Below are positions 34,840 through 47,196 of a DNA stretch of 64,000 bases, piece after piece. The DNA lies in NCBI RefSeq assembly GCF_964656455.1, contig NC_135718.1:132973966-133037965 (forward strand), in the 5' to 3' direction. Numbering within the stretch: the stretch's first letter is position 1; each line of letters begins with the position of its first letter. A program made the position numbers and the translations under genes. Origin of the DNA: Halichoerus grypus. Taxonomy: Eukaryota > Chordata > Mammalia > Carnivora > Phocidae. A model generated the notes under the pieces. It searched no databases, was not told the origin of the DNA, and saw nothing but the letters and a program-made list of their open reading frames with translations.

Positions 34840-35059
34840 CCTATTTAAAAGTCTCTCTGACACCACTAAGATAGGATCAAAATTCCTAGCCTAAAAATCA
34901 TCTGATGTCCTTCAGGGATGGTGTGTATCAAAGTACGGTAGGAACAAGCAAGAAATTGTCTTTTAAGTACATTACAATAAACATCTAGATATCCAGTTCA
35001 AAACACAGAAACGCCTACCAATTTCTACCAAAGGTCCCAGTCTGTGTAGGTTCTGATAT

Positions 35060-35520
35060 TTCTTAATATCGATAAGAAGTTAGATCATAAGGACCTCTAT
35101 AACAGCCTTTGCCACTGTCCTCTCTATAAGTGTTAACCAAATCTATAAGGCTATACCAGGTCACCTTAGCTTGTGGCCCATCCTGTAAGTCTTTTTTTTT
35201 TTATTATGTTATATTAATCACCATACATTACATCATTAGTTTTTGATGTAGTGTTCCATGATTCATTGTTTGTGTATAACACCCAGTGCTCCATTCAGTA
35301 CGTGCCCTCTTTAATACCCATCACCAGGCTAACCCATCCGCACACCCCCCTCCTCTCTAGAATCCTGTAAGTCTTTACCATATAGGTACAAACTGAAACT
35401 ATTGGGGAAACCAACTTACTTAGTCCTGGGTGGTCTATGTTAAGTTCCAGGAATGGTCTACCTTACACACTGGCCAGATAGAGCTTTTAAAAGGTAATTC
35501 ATGATCATTAAATTGCTGGC
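35060..35520 (-). pseudogene. Decayed endogenous retrovirus pol fragment (reverse transcriptase)
   Basis: On the minus strand two retroviral RT landmarks are visible. One at 35486-35441 begins with residues SIWPV and has the usual spacing of the early RT block. The other at 35164-35129 includes TWYSLIDL, which matches the block around the first catalytic aspartate. Stop codons and frame changes interrupt both, so no protein can be made. The style of the second block fits ERV-L or a related class. Related sequence may extend to about 34.8 and 36.9 kb. A young L1 piece sits between the two landmarks. No LTRs were identified. Confidence 0.6.
35180..35376 (-). mobile_element. Young L1 3' fragment inserted in the ERV remnant
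   Basis: Antisense 167-bp L1 3' end (35195-35361), the reverse complement of the ends at 1-415 and 3462-3806 ('ATTAATCACCATACATTACA', 'ACACCCAGTGCTCCATTCAG', 'ATACCCATCACCAGGCTAAC'). A perfect 15-bp duplication ATCCTGTAAGTCTTT lies at 35180-35194 and 35362-35376. Confidence 0.95.
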
Positions 35521-37129
35521 CTCAACCATTTCTTTAACCAGAGCAAGGATCTTTTGTTTTCTATTGCCCTCCTAGAGTTCTGAATTGCTTTAATGTTTAC
35601 TAACAAAGAAATATTAATTAAGCAGTTTAAACTTTCACATTTAACATGGTAAATTGAAACTAAGTGAAAAGAGTCTTGGTTAACATCCTTAATAAAAAGA
35701 GTAAAGGCAACATACTCCATTCATACATAATATCTATCTCAGTTATGCACTTAATTAAAGGCAGTGCCATCACTGGGATATTTCTAATGATGCTTTCCAA
35801 TTCTTAACTTCATTCCCACCTTGGTTTCTTCCATCACTGCATCTCCACACCCACCTAGTTTCATATTAAGACCTTTATTTTACCTCTTCTATCCACATAG
35901 GAATTGACCTCTCAATTTTAACAATCCTCAGAAGCTTTGCCTTGCAACTTCAGGCCACTTTATCCTTGTACATAGCCTAAGCCTCCCTTCCCCCATTGTT
36001 GTTAAGCAATTTCGTGTCAACCTCAACATTTTGTTGTTGCTTGCTTCTTTGTTCGGTTTTCTTAAAACTGTTGTTTTTCTAGATCATGATCCTTATCATT
36101 GGGTTTGAATTCCTCCTGACTAAGGTAAATAGAACAAATTTACCATGGTACGTTAAGAGCTACGAGTAGCGTGGTACTGAAGTGGGTGTGCACGTCTGCT
36201 TCTCCTGAAAGCCATCAAGGGCCTGTAGCCCATGTAACAACTTTGCACTTTCTAAGAGAGTGTTATGTGTATGGTTTAGGGATGGGATGAAAGAATGCCC
36301 CCTCAGGGAAGGTCTGTGAACCCACTTAATCCACTGCACTTGACCAGCTGTCATACTATCTTCAATGAGTCTTCTCACAAAATGTCACTGCCACATTTTG
36401 ATTGATAATCTACCAGTCTCTTTCATTTAGTAGTATCTGGAATTAGCAATGTGTTGTATTGATTGTCAGTTCTAAACATCCACACCAATGATTCACTAGG
36501 CTACTGAGGGTCTTTCTTATATCCAAACCCTATCACAATATATCTTTATGATTCAGTAGTTCGTCTCCATCTCTAACTACCTGTATAGTTTTTATTATAA
36601 CCAAAGGCCTTAATAGAGTTATTTTGTGTATGAACACAGTATCTTTCCGGGTACAACATAAGCATGAAAAGGTCTTCTAGTGACAGGAAAAATCACCATT
36701 ATGTTCACCATCTCCTCCTCAGTTAATGTGATGGCTTTGATCAGGACAACAGAGAACAGAATTGTTTTATTGTCTTCCCTGTTGCTTGCCCCTTCTGGTC
36801 TAACCAGTTTCTCCAGGTCAGTCTAAATATAATTCTTCCATACTATATTGATTAAATTTATGCCCATCAACTACCTCAACACGTTTTTCTTTTCTTTTTT
36901 CTTTTTCATAGCAAGGATGATTGGCAATCATCCTGGCATCAGATACTCATCATGCTTTTCCATGCAGAGCCGTTATGATTTGTGGGTCTAAAAGCCAATC
37001 TGGATCATAGAATTAATAAGGAACCCAGTTATCAAATCAGGCTTCCATGAATCAGTTGCTCCTTAGTATCAGGTTTTATTTATAATATTAAGGATACAAC
37101 CTTAATATTATAGCAAGCAAGAAACACAG
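35521..37129. other. Unclassified stretch, perhaps upstream ERV sequence
   Basis: Continues upstream of the RT landmarks on the minus strand and could contain gag/pro remnants. I found no motif that proves this. Confidence 0.3.
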
Positions 37130-37980
37130 ACAAAGCAGGGACTTCTAGATTTGAACAACATAGTTAACAAATGTAACTGACTGATATATGCAAGCCTCTC
37201 CTGACATCGAAGTGAACTCACTATTTTCAAATATTCACAGAACTTTTACAAGACTTGACTGCATACTGGGCCAAGAAGCCAGTTTCACCAAATTTTAAAA
37301 AAGAATCTGTATCATGCATACTTCAGTCTTTGACTATAGTACAATTAAGTTTTAAAAAATCAATAAAAAAGAAAAAAAAGTCCAAAATATTTAGAAAATT
37401 TAAAACATACTTCTAAATAACTCATAACTAAACAAATCATAATAATTTTTGAAAATTAAAACAGTAATAATAGAGAAAAATGTAGTTTAAATGTGCATAA
37501 GAAAAAAGTCTAAAAATTAATGAAATAAGCTTATTATAAGAACAGAATTAATTTCAATGAAGTACAGAAATGATATAATAAGAATTACCATAGGAGTTAA
37601 TGATGAGAACTATACAACGAATATCAACAAAAGTGAGAGTTGGCTTTTTGAAAATAGGTAAATCTGTGGTGTAATTGATTAAGAAAAACTGAGACACAAA
37701 TGAATAATTAAGAGGATTAAAAAAGGGGATATAACTAAACCAATGCCAGATAATTAAAACAATAAAATATGAACATTAAAAATTTTATATATGACTTACA
37801 CAAATACCTATATAGAAAAAATTAAATTCCTCCCTCAGACCATACACAAATACTGATTTCCCATTGATTAAAATCTTAAGTGTAGAAAGAAAATTATTAA
37901 ATCATTTAGAATGAAATATAGAAAATATATTTAAGGCATATATTGGGATATAAAAAAAATCATTCCTCTTAAACTTCCAG
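37130..37980 (+). mobile_element. Old L1M ORF2 fragment, sense
   Basis: Sense L1 ORF2 sequence with stops. 'GATTTGAACAACATAGTTAA', 'CAAGACTTGACTGCATACTG' with GGCC after it, 'TTTGACTATAGTACAATTAA', and 'AGTTGGCTTTTTGAAAATAG' with GTAAATC after it occur in ORF2 order (endonuclease end to RT start). The last 150 bp resemble a later part of ORF2, implying an internal deletion. Confidence 0.75.
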
Positions 37981-38089
37981 CTTAGAATTATATGACATCA
38001 AACATGCAGAGAACTAAGCCTTGCTGTGATCAAATATCCACACTGGGGCTTCTCACCATCCTCCATTTTTTTTTTTTTTTTTTTTTTAA
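37981..38089. repeat. T-run of about 23 bases with flank
   Basis: A pure T-run at about 38066-38088 follows CCTCCA. It may be the tail remnant of a lost retrocopy or simple slippage. Confidence 0.7.
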
Positions 38090-38900
38090 TGTTTCACCTT
38101 CTATCTTGATTTCAACTTCTGTGTTTACTTGATTTTAACCATTCAAAATATGTAATCCTATCTTTTCATTTCTCTGACTTTTCTCCATCAATCTTGACCT
38201 GAATTTTCCCTTTGCCTGTCACTTCCATTGTCATACCCTGGACTATTTTATGACTAGTAGCTATAATTTCAAACATGCCACTCTGACCACCACCTCTGAA
38301 TCCAGCAATTAACTCCACTTAACAGCATCCTAAAATCCATTCATCCTTTCTACCTTTTCCCATCCTTTCATATCATCATGATTTCACTTCCCTTTTTTTT
38401 TTCACTTTTTTTCACTTCCCTTTTAAAACCAAATTTTATAGACAACAATTATTATCTTTCACATGTTTATATTTTTATCCATTGACACTCTCTCACTTCC
38501 ATATACTCTTAAGCAGTAACACTCCCCTGGTTAAATCAGACAACTTTATTCTGACAACTGTGCAGCTAGTGTAACTCAAGAAAAATAAACAATTTGAAAT
38601 TAATGATTATCCTCAAAACCCATTGTAATCAGGCCTTAGTCATCACAAATACATCACTGGCTTAAACTGAAATTAATATCTCCAAACCAGCCACTTCTCA
38701 CCTACCATGTTACAACTAGTCTGGATTCTCTCTGGAATAGTGCAATATTTTCCTAACTGGTCATTTACGTCTGCTCTCCTTCAAGGCTTTCTCCAAATGA
38801 CAACCAGAGTTAAAATGTAAGTCTGCTAAAAACCTGTTAACGGCTTCTCAGCTCTCTCAGAGTAGAAGTTAAAGTTCTTATAAAAGTCTATGAAACCCAG
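38090..38900 (+). mobile_element. L2 LINE region, decayed
   Basis: Pyrimidine-rich sense sequence of L2 style. The best part is 38740-38900: 'TTTTCCTAACTGGTCATTTA', 'AACCAGAGTTAAAATGTAAG', 'AACGGCTTCTCAGCTCTCTC', and 'GAGTAGAAGTTAAAGTTCTT', which follow the family's 3' order. The left part is less certain. Confidence 0.6.
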
Positions 38901-39777
38901 TATACAGACACATAGAAATCATACACAAGAATGTTCATATCACTATTATTTGTAATGGTAGATACTGGGCAAATAAGATGGTCTTTAGAAATCTACATTA
39001 CTCCTTGTTGCTTCAGAAACAGAAATCATTGTGTTTGGTAAAGTTGGAAAAGTATTGGTCATCATTTAATCCAACCCCAAATTAGGGGTGAAATAATAAA
39101 AGAGTAAAATCTCTAAGCTGTTGCATCTAATGTTAATAATACAAGGAGAAACATGGTGGCAGTGAGGGTCAAATCTCTTTTTATCTCTGGTCGAGCCTAG
39201 CTTTCTCTTCCTATAGCAACAAAGATGGATTATATAATCATGTTCACCATAATTAAAGTAGGCATAACACTGAAAGAAACAGATTCAAGAGAGTAGCCAG
39301 CTTTGTGCATACAATAGTATTAAATTTATATTTTCCTCCATGCCTTTCAATCTATCTCAGTATGATATTTTACATATAGTAAATATTCAATGCATTTTTA
39401 AAAGAAAATAAAATTCTTTGGGTATCATTATACATAAATTGACAGAACTGAATATTTCTAAGCTCCATGTGATGCAGCTTAATTTGTCAGAAATAAAAGT
39501 ATAATGTTTGGAGTCGAGAGACATAGACTTGAATCCTTGTTCTGAAATGTACTGGTCATGTTATCTACTTTCTTTTTAGATCTCTATGACTTCAGTTGTA
39601 AACAAATCTACATTACATTGATTGACATTGAAAGATTAGTATGCAGTAAGTTACTGGCAAACAATAAGTACCCCCAACTTGTGGCTTGTACAACCATTTA
39701 TAAATATGAAAAAAATGAAGACTCTTTCACACAGAAGATTCCATGCTTTGCTCCCCCCCATCTTTAGCCTGTACTTT
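38901..39777. other. Unclassified stretch
   Basis: A short L1-like phrase (ACACAAGAATGTTCATATCA, about 38925) opens it; the rest is unassigned. The plus-strand 69-codon frame is not recognised. Confidence 0.4.
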
Positions 39778-39900
39778 TTTGTTGTGATAAGCACTGGGTG
39801 TTATATGTAAGTAATGAATCACTGAATTTTACTCCTGAAGCTAATTTTACACTATAAGTTAACTAACTAGAATTTAAATGAAAACTTGAAACGTTAAAAG
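39778..39900 (+). mobile_element. Older L1 3' terminus
   Basis: Ends in the older carnivore/mammalian L1 pattern: 'AAGCACTGGGTGTTATATGT', 'AATGAATCACTGAATTTTAC', 'AGTTAACTAACTAGAATTTA', 'AATGAAAACTTGAAACG'. It differs clearly from the young ends at 1-415 and 3447. Confidence 0.85.
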
Positions 39901-41964
39901 AAATTTTAATATGACCCTGCTATGTTAGTGCATTGCATTTTGAGAACCATATGTAATGTTGTTTCTGTTTCTGTTTTCCCACCATTATATTGCCCTATGA
40001 TTTTAGCATATTTTGGTTTTGTTTTAGTGGTCATGGTATAAGAAAATAAAAAAAAGTGTTCTAAATTCTGATACATTGTAAATACTAAATTACTGATAGC
40101 TATTATTATTATTATATCCATATGATTCATTTGTAAGACATGAGATATTAAGATAGTCAACCAAATCCTGAACTTGAAATTATAAAATGTACAAGGAATA
40201 GTAAATACAGTATTCATTTGTCTCTGTTATATAACACAATCAAAGCACATTTTATTTTGAAGGGTTATATTTAAATAAGTTATTGACATATTTTATTTTT
40301 AAGATAACTCTTAGGTACATGACACTTTGAAAACATGAAACAACAATGTTATTAGAAAAATAGTTAATAGTTACCATCAGGAATTTCACATAAGAATTTG
40401 TTCTAGTCATTAAATAATAGGTGTTTGATCTACTTCAGGTTTACTTACACAGTATCTTTAAAATATCATCCTTTTAATGCCTCAAAAATAAACAAACATA
40501 AAAGGTAACATTATAGATTGCATTACACATGATTTTCCATAAGATATCAATTGTATGTACATTTATATGTATATATGTAGTATATAGTGCTTATATAATA
40601 TATGGAAAGCATGTATTATATATAAATTTTAAATGTCCAAGTATCAAATTATATACATATACATGGCTTTTAGAAAATATCTTGGCACATATACAGTCAA
40701 ATACAGTTCTCATTTTGGATGTGGTGAAATAATAGTTCAGGAGAATAAATTTCATGCTTATGCACATAATGCTTATATATACATTCATGCTTATGTATTT
40801 AAAATTAGTTAGAAAGCAAGGTTACACATTCATTTCTTTTTTTCAGTCATTCCAGTTAAACCATTGCTAGTATTTGAGAGAAGTTCTTTTTTTTATTTAT
40901 GGAAAAGTTTATCATAGCATAAAAATACATGTTTATATAGCTTTAGAATAAACAATGGTAACTTTCATACACCATTTAGAAATGGTTGCAACCACTTACA
41001 TTCTGAGTTTATTCATGAAACACATAGAGTTCCTCTACTATATTTTCTCCTTCTTCCTTCTCCATAGGGGCAAAAGGACTATAAATTTACCATCTGCTCT
41101 AAGACTTTTCGGTCATAAAGACTGCAGTTAAAACTATGTTAATAGCTCAGTTCAGACAAGAATGATTCCTTAATTTTCATTTCTTATAGGATAAGTTAAT
41201 TAAATCCATTAAAGCCATTTTATCACTCCATAAGGCTACTCAGGTTTTTGTTTGCTTCCATTCTAAAATTCCAGACAAAATTCTATGTATCTGTTATCTT
41301 CATAATTTCATTCTTACAAAGCCTGTTTTTTGTAACATTTTGTCTCACATATTTAACTGTTAAAATAAGTTTTAAATGGTTTATTTTAGAGAGGTAGGTT
41401 GTTACTAAGATTAATTTTAATATTGAGTACAAATATATATCATTGAGGAAAATAATTCATCTAGGAGTCTGTTTATGTCCAGTACCATGCTGAAAGCATG
41501 TACATAATGGAGTATACATAGGACCACAAAGATGAAAAATATAATTCTGGAGCTGCTTAATATTTACTGTGACAAAATCTGGAAAAGGCACAAAAACCCA
41601 CTATAACAAGCATGTTATAGAGCACACATATAAATTCCTACAGGGAAAATATTGTCAGGCTTTTGTCCTCAGTTTCTGGTTTAGTGTTGAGTACAGAGTA
41701 AGATGTTCATGCTTTCAGTTTTGAGCAAAGCGCTTTGGGGAGATAGAAGAGGGACAAAATATGTTTGGGAGCATTGGGAAAGGTTTATTGGAGGAGTCCT
41801 TAATGATTAATAAAATCTGTCAGGTTGAAAAATAAAGGAATGCAGATATGTCAAAAAAAACCCAGCAGGTTATTCACGTAGTGAGTCCCTAAACCCATGA
41901 ATGACTCAAAAGTTAATGAATAATTCTGTAGGATATTCTAACATTTCAAACCAAAAACTCAATA
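39901..41964. other. Unique very AT-rich stretch
   Basis: Only AT-rich simple sequence, e.g. (ATT)n near 40100-40115 and TA-rich DNA at 40555-40625. No exon. Confidence 0.5.
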
Positions 41965-42175
41965 ATTTATTCAGGTGACAGGTATTTATTGATTGCTGAA
42001 TATGTGTCTGGGGATACGGTGGTACTCAAGATATATTGAGTCTATCATGTAGTGAGAAAGAATAAAAGGCAGGTATAGTGTGTGATATAAGTAAGGATAA
42101 TGTGTTACAGGAACACATAACAAAGTGTCCCTTCAAGTCCTGATTTAGGAAAATCTCTCAGTAAAATAGGTATTT
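41965..42175 (-). mobile_element. L2 LINE fragment, antisense
   Basis: 'TTATTCAGGTGACAGGTATT', 'TATTGATTGCTGAATATGTG' and 'CTGGGGATACGGTGGTACTC' follow the antisense L2 3' order. Weak but consistent over about 200 bp. Confidence 0.55.
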
Positions 42176-42179
42176 AAAT

Positions 42180-42785
42180 TAAGGTCTTTTAAAATTGTTA
42201 AATGCAAAAGAATACACAGGTTTGATTCCATTTGTATAAAGTTCAAAAAAGATGAAGCAAACTATTTTTTAGGAATGCATGTTTATGGAGTAAAACTATA
42301 AAGCAAGGCAAGCAAGAAAATAATTAACACAAAACTCAGGATACGAGTGTCCTGTAGCCTTGAGGAAGAGGTCTGTGACTGAAGAGGAAACATGGAACTA
42401 GGGGGTAAGGATGGGGCTTTTGGAGTGTTGGCAATATTCTAAGAGTATTTCTTTTTTTTTTTAAGATTTTTTAATTTATTTGACAGAGAGAGACACAGCG
42501 AGAGAGGGAACACAAGCAGGGGGAGTGGGAGAGGGAGAAGCAGGCTTCCCGCAGAGGGGAGAGCCTGATGTGGGGCTTGATTCCAGGACCCTGGGATCAT
42601 GACCTGAGCCGAAGGCAGACGCTTAACAACTGAGCCACCCAGGCGCCCCTGGAGTGTTGGCAATATTCTATTTCTTGACTTAGTGTTACACATGTTTTCA
42701 TTAATATTGATTGATTATACTTCATGTTTATGTTATATGTATTTTTGTGCATGTTTTTAAATCTTTCAATGAAGATTTCAAAGAT
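42180..42785 (+). mobile_element. Old L1M (ME-like) 3' end, split by a SINE
   Basis: 'TTTGATTCCATTTGTATAAA' then 'GTTCAAAAAAGATGAAGC' (about 42220-42260) and, after the SINE, 'ACACATGTTTTCATTAATAT' match the closing part of L1ME-type elements in sense orientation. The SINE at 42421-42676 is the younger of the two. Confidence 0.65.
42421..42676 (-). mobile_element. CAN-SINE with unequal target duplication
   Basis: Antisense SINEC, body about 42454-42649, with ACCCAGGCGCCCC as the head end. The 20-base duplication starting TGGAGTGTTGGC lies at 42421-42440 and 42650-42669. ATTTCTT also follows in both copies, but the left copy has six extra bases (AAGAGT) between the two parts. Confidence 0.93.
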
Positions 42786-42957
42786 AGAACACATAGAAGG
42801 CAGAAATAGAAACAAATCCAAGTCCAGTTGTATTAGTGATCCCAAGTTAATGGTAATAAAATCTCTACATTAAAAAAATTCAGCTGCATATTTTTTCTTC
42901 AAGAGATACTCTAATACATATAAACATGAAAGGTTTGAAGTTAAAATGTTGGGAAAA

Positions 42958-43225
42958 TATAAGATAGCAAAATATAATAAAAAAGAAGTTGGAATAAATA
43001 TATCATATAAAATAGGCTTTCAAAAACAATGCCTTCTTAGCGACAAAGATATTTAACTCACCGGTAAGATATAACAACCCCAAGATGATGTGAACATAAG
43101 AGAAAAATCACAAATAAAAGATATATAAATAGACCATACCATGAAAAAATAAATGGATAATGACAACAATACTGTAAGAGGTTTCTATAAACTCCTCTCA
43201 ACTGTTGATGTTGTAAGGGCAAATA
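42958..43225 (+). mobile_element. Old L1M ORF2 fragment, sense
   Basis: 'AAAAGAAGTTGGAATAAATA', 'TATAAAATAGGCTTTCAAAA' and 'CACCGGTAAGATATAACAAC' follow the ORF2 order of the segment after the endonuclease domain. Several stops are present. Confidence 0.65.
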
Positions 43226-44661
43226 CAAGGTAAAAACAAGAGACTTAATTCTCCCTGTTGAAAATAAGGGAAGAGATGGCCCCTTCCCTTTTCTTAGATC
43301 ATTTATTTTTAAAAAAAATTATAATTGTGTATGTAAAATCTTTTTAAAGGCTAAATAAGCCTTTTTTCAGCTTTAAGAGCTAGGAAGATCTTTCTCAAGG
43401 AGCGGGGAACTATGTTTGAGATGTAATTATCCAGGAAGAAAGTGACTCTATCTCTCAGTGTCTATGGGAGGGTGGGAGCCTAACTTAGACCTTATTCCAA
43501 ACTACCTCCTGTCATAAAGATATGAGAGGTTTATTTTTCCTTTGGATAAAGTCCATTAACGAATACAGGTGGTCTCCCCAGTTGCCAGATAAATCTAGGA
43601 TGAACAATGTGTGACAATTGGTGCTGTCAAGTTCTTTTACTTGGGGACTAGTTATTTATTTTGAGAACATATATGTAATGGGTTATGTCTGCTTGGCTTA
43701 TAAAAGGGTCAGATTGCTTTCTGTCTTCGTATTTTCTTAGTGAATTTCTATGATGCACATCATGGTTGCCATAATGCTTATTCACTAACAACACTGATTT
43801 TTTTTCTCTTCTGGCTTTGTAAAGAGATTTCCTGGGTTGGGTGTAAAAACAGTATAATCAACTCGAGTGATTATGGAAAGAACAATTTAAGGAAAAGCAA
43901 ACCTTATAATGATAGAAGCTATTCAAAAACTAGAGAGAGTAGGGAATTTCCTTATCTACCCTAAATCTCCAGTCAATGTTCTGCTTGTAATGTTGAATCA
44001 ATAGTTTTCCTTTAGATACCCACATATATCACATAATATTGTGTTGGACATATAAAGATTGAAAATATAAAAACCAAAACATAACATATAGGAAATATGA
44101 AAACCAATAGAATACACATAAGGATGCTTAGAAAAAGTAGAAGGGCTGAGTTGTATTTGTATATTTGTATTAAGAGCAATTTTAAAAATTAAATGGTTAT
44201 ACAGTGACCACAAATATTTAAAAACATGGCTTTGTAAAGAGACATCAGTTATAGTTGATACAATTATAATGCAGACATAATAAAATAATTTGCCTAAGGA
44301 TGAATGTAACAATAGATATGTAAGACTTTTATAGAGAAGATTATAAAACTTCATTGAACAGCATTAAGAAAACATAACCAATAAGAGACAAACTATCGTC
44401 AGGAAAACTCATTATAATAAAAATATTAGTCTTCCTGAAATTGATCTATAGATTCAGATTTCATTTTTCTGTATCTTGAAACATTTAGTTTTTTCATCAA
44501 CCTAGGAATTATTTCATTACTCATCATTATTCCCAACTTATGCTATTAGAGACTTTAAAAACAGCAAATGGAAGAATGATGGACACATCAAGCAGATAGT
44601 ATAGGAGTGAAACTGATCATTGCTATTACATCATCTTTCATTTTTCTTATTGTGTTGCTTA
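43226..44661. other. Unique AT-rich stretch, nothing supported
   Basis: A 118-codon minus-strand frame at 43998-44354 is AT-driven (Y, I, L, F-rich) and has no splice or family support. Confidence 0.45.
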
Positions 44662-44884
44662 CTGTATTACATAATCTTTTTTTTTTAAAGATTTTATTTT
44701 TTTGACAGAGAGAGACAAAGGGAGAGAGGGGACACAAGCAGGGGGAGTGGGAGAGGGAGAAGCAGGCTTCCCGCTGAGCAGGGAGCCCGATGCGGGGCTC
44801 CATCCCAGGACCCTGGGATCATGACCTGAGCTGAAGGCAGCCGCTTAACGACTGAGCCACCCAGGCACCCCTGTATTACATCAT
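44662..44884 (-). mobile_element. CAN-SINE with 14-bp target duplication
   Basis: Antisense SINEC, body 44676-44870. CTGTATTACATAAT (44662-44675) and CTGTATTACATCAT (44871-44884) flank it with one mismatch. The middle, AGAGACAAAGGGAGAGAGGG, has its own private changes. Confidence 0.94.
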
Positions 44885-45734
44885 TTGACAGAAAAATGGA
44901 GAGTTCATGTGTTTTTGGCTTTTTAGTTATTTATTTTATTTTAGCTTTCATGGGACACTCTTCAGAATTTTTATTTTTTTATTCATTTTCACCCCATATT
45001 GACAATAAGAAGAAAATTAAAAGAAGTTTTAAAATTATGAAAGGAATCAGAAGATGAATGAAAAGAGACCCATAGCAGCAATCTAGATGCTAGTGATGAT
45101 GGTGAATTTGACTTTGTAAACAAGATCTATGAGTCTTCAGTTGATAACCTAATTAGATTTTATTAAAATAAACAAGAATTAATAAAGACAAAGTAAACAA
45201 GTATTTATAAAGACAAAGGGAAATAAGGTGTCTCATACAGTTAGTCATTGAACAGTAATGACTATACCACATAACTTTTGTGACAAGAACTTAGATCATC
45301 CCATTTTACTGAAGATATGACATACTTTTATTTTTTATAATTACGATTTTCTTGATGCAGTTTGTAAGTAGACAACTATTGAGGGCAGGAGTGTACAAGA
45401 AGGTTACTGAAAGGAAATAGATGGTGTAGAAATTTATTTAAAAAATTGGATTAATCATTCATAGCACTTAGTTGCATTTGTATGAAGTTGGCCTTCAAAA
45501 CCAAGAAAACATGGATCAAAAATTTGGTTTTGCTATGCTTAAATTTCTATTGAAAATTCTAATAAAGTTGTTTGTTACTGTTAGAAAAATACTTGTAAAA
45601 TGACTTAAAAATATTTTTAAAGATAATTTAAGATGTTCGTTGGATCTAATTAGTAAATGGTGTTGACTATTTTTCCTGTTAAACTGAGGATGAATAATCA
45701 AAGATCTGTAAATTAACACCAAAATGTGATGGCA
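44885..45734. other. Unique AT-rich stretch, nothing supported
   Basis: No repeat family or exon recognised. Confidence 0.45.
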
Positions 45735-46400
45735 TTTTACACTTATTTAGATAATACCAAATTTTGGTAGGTTGTGGAGTAACATAAATACATACACTGC
45801 TTGTGGAATATAAGTCAGATGACTATCTTGCAAAACAATTTGCGATTATATTTAAAACTTCAAATATACCTACCATGAGTTAGCAATTCCTCCCCTAAGT
45901 GCATACCCTAAAGAACCTCCTGCATATTTAGCAGATGACATATGCAAGAGAGCTTATAGCAGCAGTTTTCGTAAAAGCAAACAATTTTGTTAATTAATTA
46001 ATTTTAGAATAATCACCCAGCAGGATATTCTGCAAGAGTGAAAATGTATTGAACTATGTTATAAGTGACAACCTGGGACAGAGCTAAGAAAGGTAATGCA
46101 AGAGAGTAAACACTCATATAAAGATGATTACATTTTAGGATATCACTTCAGTTATCCTAAACAACCAGAAACTAAATCAAAAACAATCCAAAAGCCAATC
46201 AGAACTAAATTAATGTCATTCAGGTGTGTATGCATGTTAGAGCTAGCCTAACAAAACATAAAGCTGATAAACACATTACCGTTCAGGTATGTGATAGTTT
46301 TGAGGTGTTTCAGGAAGATGGGTCAGAAAGAAGCACATAGGTAAATCAATTATGATCTACTACTTAAACTGCAGATGAATTTATGAGCATTTGTTTTATT
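45735..46400 (+). mobile_element. Old L1M (ME/HAL1-like) 3' part, sense
   Basis: 'ATACACTGCTTGTGGAATAT', 'TTGCAAAACAATTTGCGATT', 'TAGCAATTCCTCCCCTAAGT', 'GCATACCCTAAAGAACCTCC' and 'CTTATAGCAGCAGTTTTCGT' follow the closing part of L1 ORF2 in sense order. The right half is less clear. Confidence 0.65.
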
Positions 46401-46798
46401 ATGCTTTATAAATTACTTACATTGTTGACATGTAAAAAAGATTACATATAATTATTAAATACTAAGAATGTTTTTGTTTGCTTTAAATTCCTGTTTCAAC
46501 CCATTTATCCAAATACTTATTTTACGTTTTGTAGAAAATTACCTATAAATACTTGTCAACCATCTTCTTTTAGGCAACTTCTTTGCTTATAATGGGTGGT
46601 TGTTTATTATTATTATTATTAATGACATAGACACCCTAGATTTTTCATTCATTAGCATTCTAAGAAATAGTAGGTATTTAGGCAGTGAGATATATATGTC
46701 AATAATATTAAAAAACTTTATTTTTAAAGTCTAATTTTTTGGTAACAAAGTTCAAAATCTCAATATATTTCAAGTAAATATAGAAAGCATCTTTCGTT
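46401..46798. other. Unclassified AT-rich stretch with (ATT)n
   Basis: Contains a TTATTATTATTATT run at about 46606-46620. Nothing else. Confidence 0.45.
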
Positions 46799-47018
46799 TT
46801 TAATATCAATTATTATTATTATTTTTTTATAATGTTTTATTTATTTATTCATGAGAGTCAGAGAGAGAGAGAGAGAGAGGCAGAGGGAGAAGCAGGCTCC
46901 CCGCCTAGCAGGGAGCCCGATGCGGGGCTCGATCCCAGGACCCCGGGATCATGACCTGAGCCGAAGGCAGACGCTTAACCATCTGAGCCACCCAGGCGCC
47001 CCTTTAATATCAATTATT
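46799..47018 (-). mobile_element. CAN-SINE with 16-bp target duplication
   Basis: Antisense SINEC, body 46815-47002, with GA-rich middle at 46857-46880 and an intact-looking B-box complement (GGGGCTCGATCCC). TTTAATATCAATTATT flanks it perfectly at 46799-46814 and 47003-47018. Confidence 0.95.
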
Positions 47019-47196
47019 TTACTCCAATTGCTATTCTGTCATTTTTAGATTGTAATTCATTTTTGAGCTATACTTGGTTTAGATATACAATATAGGTTTT
47101 TAATTTCCCATCTAAGTATTATATGCTTTCCAACTGATCTGAACAGTCATTACTGTTTCCATTTCTTGTCCAGAGTGACAAAAGCTTAGAATTTAT

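Noticed and set aside
43998..44354. 118-codon hydrophobic minus-strand frame
   Set aside because: Looks like a membrane protein only because AT-rich DNA encodes Y, F, I and L; no start context, family or exon support.
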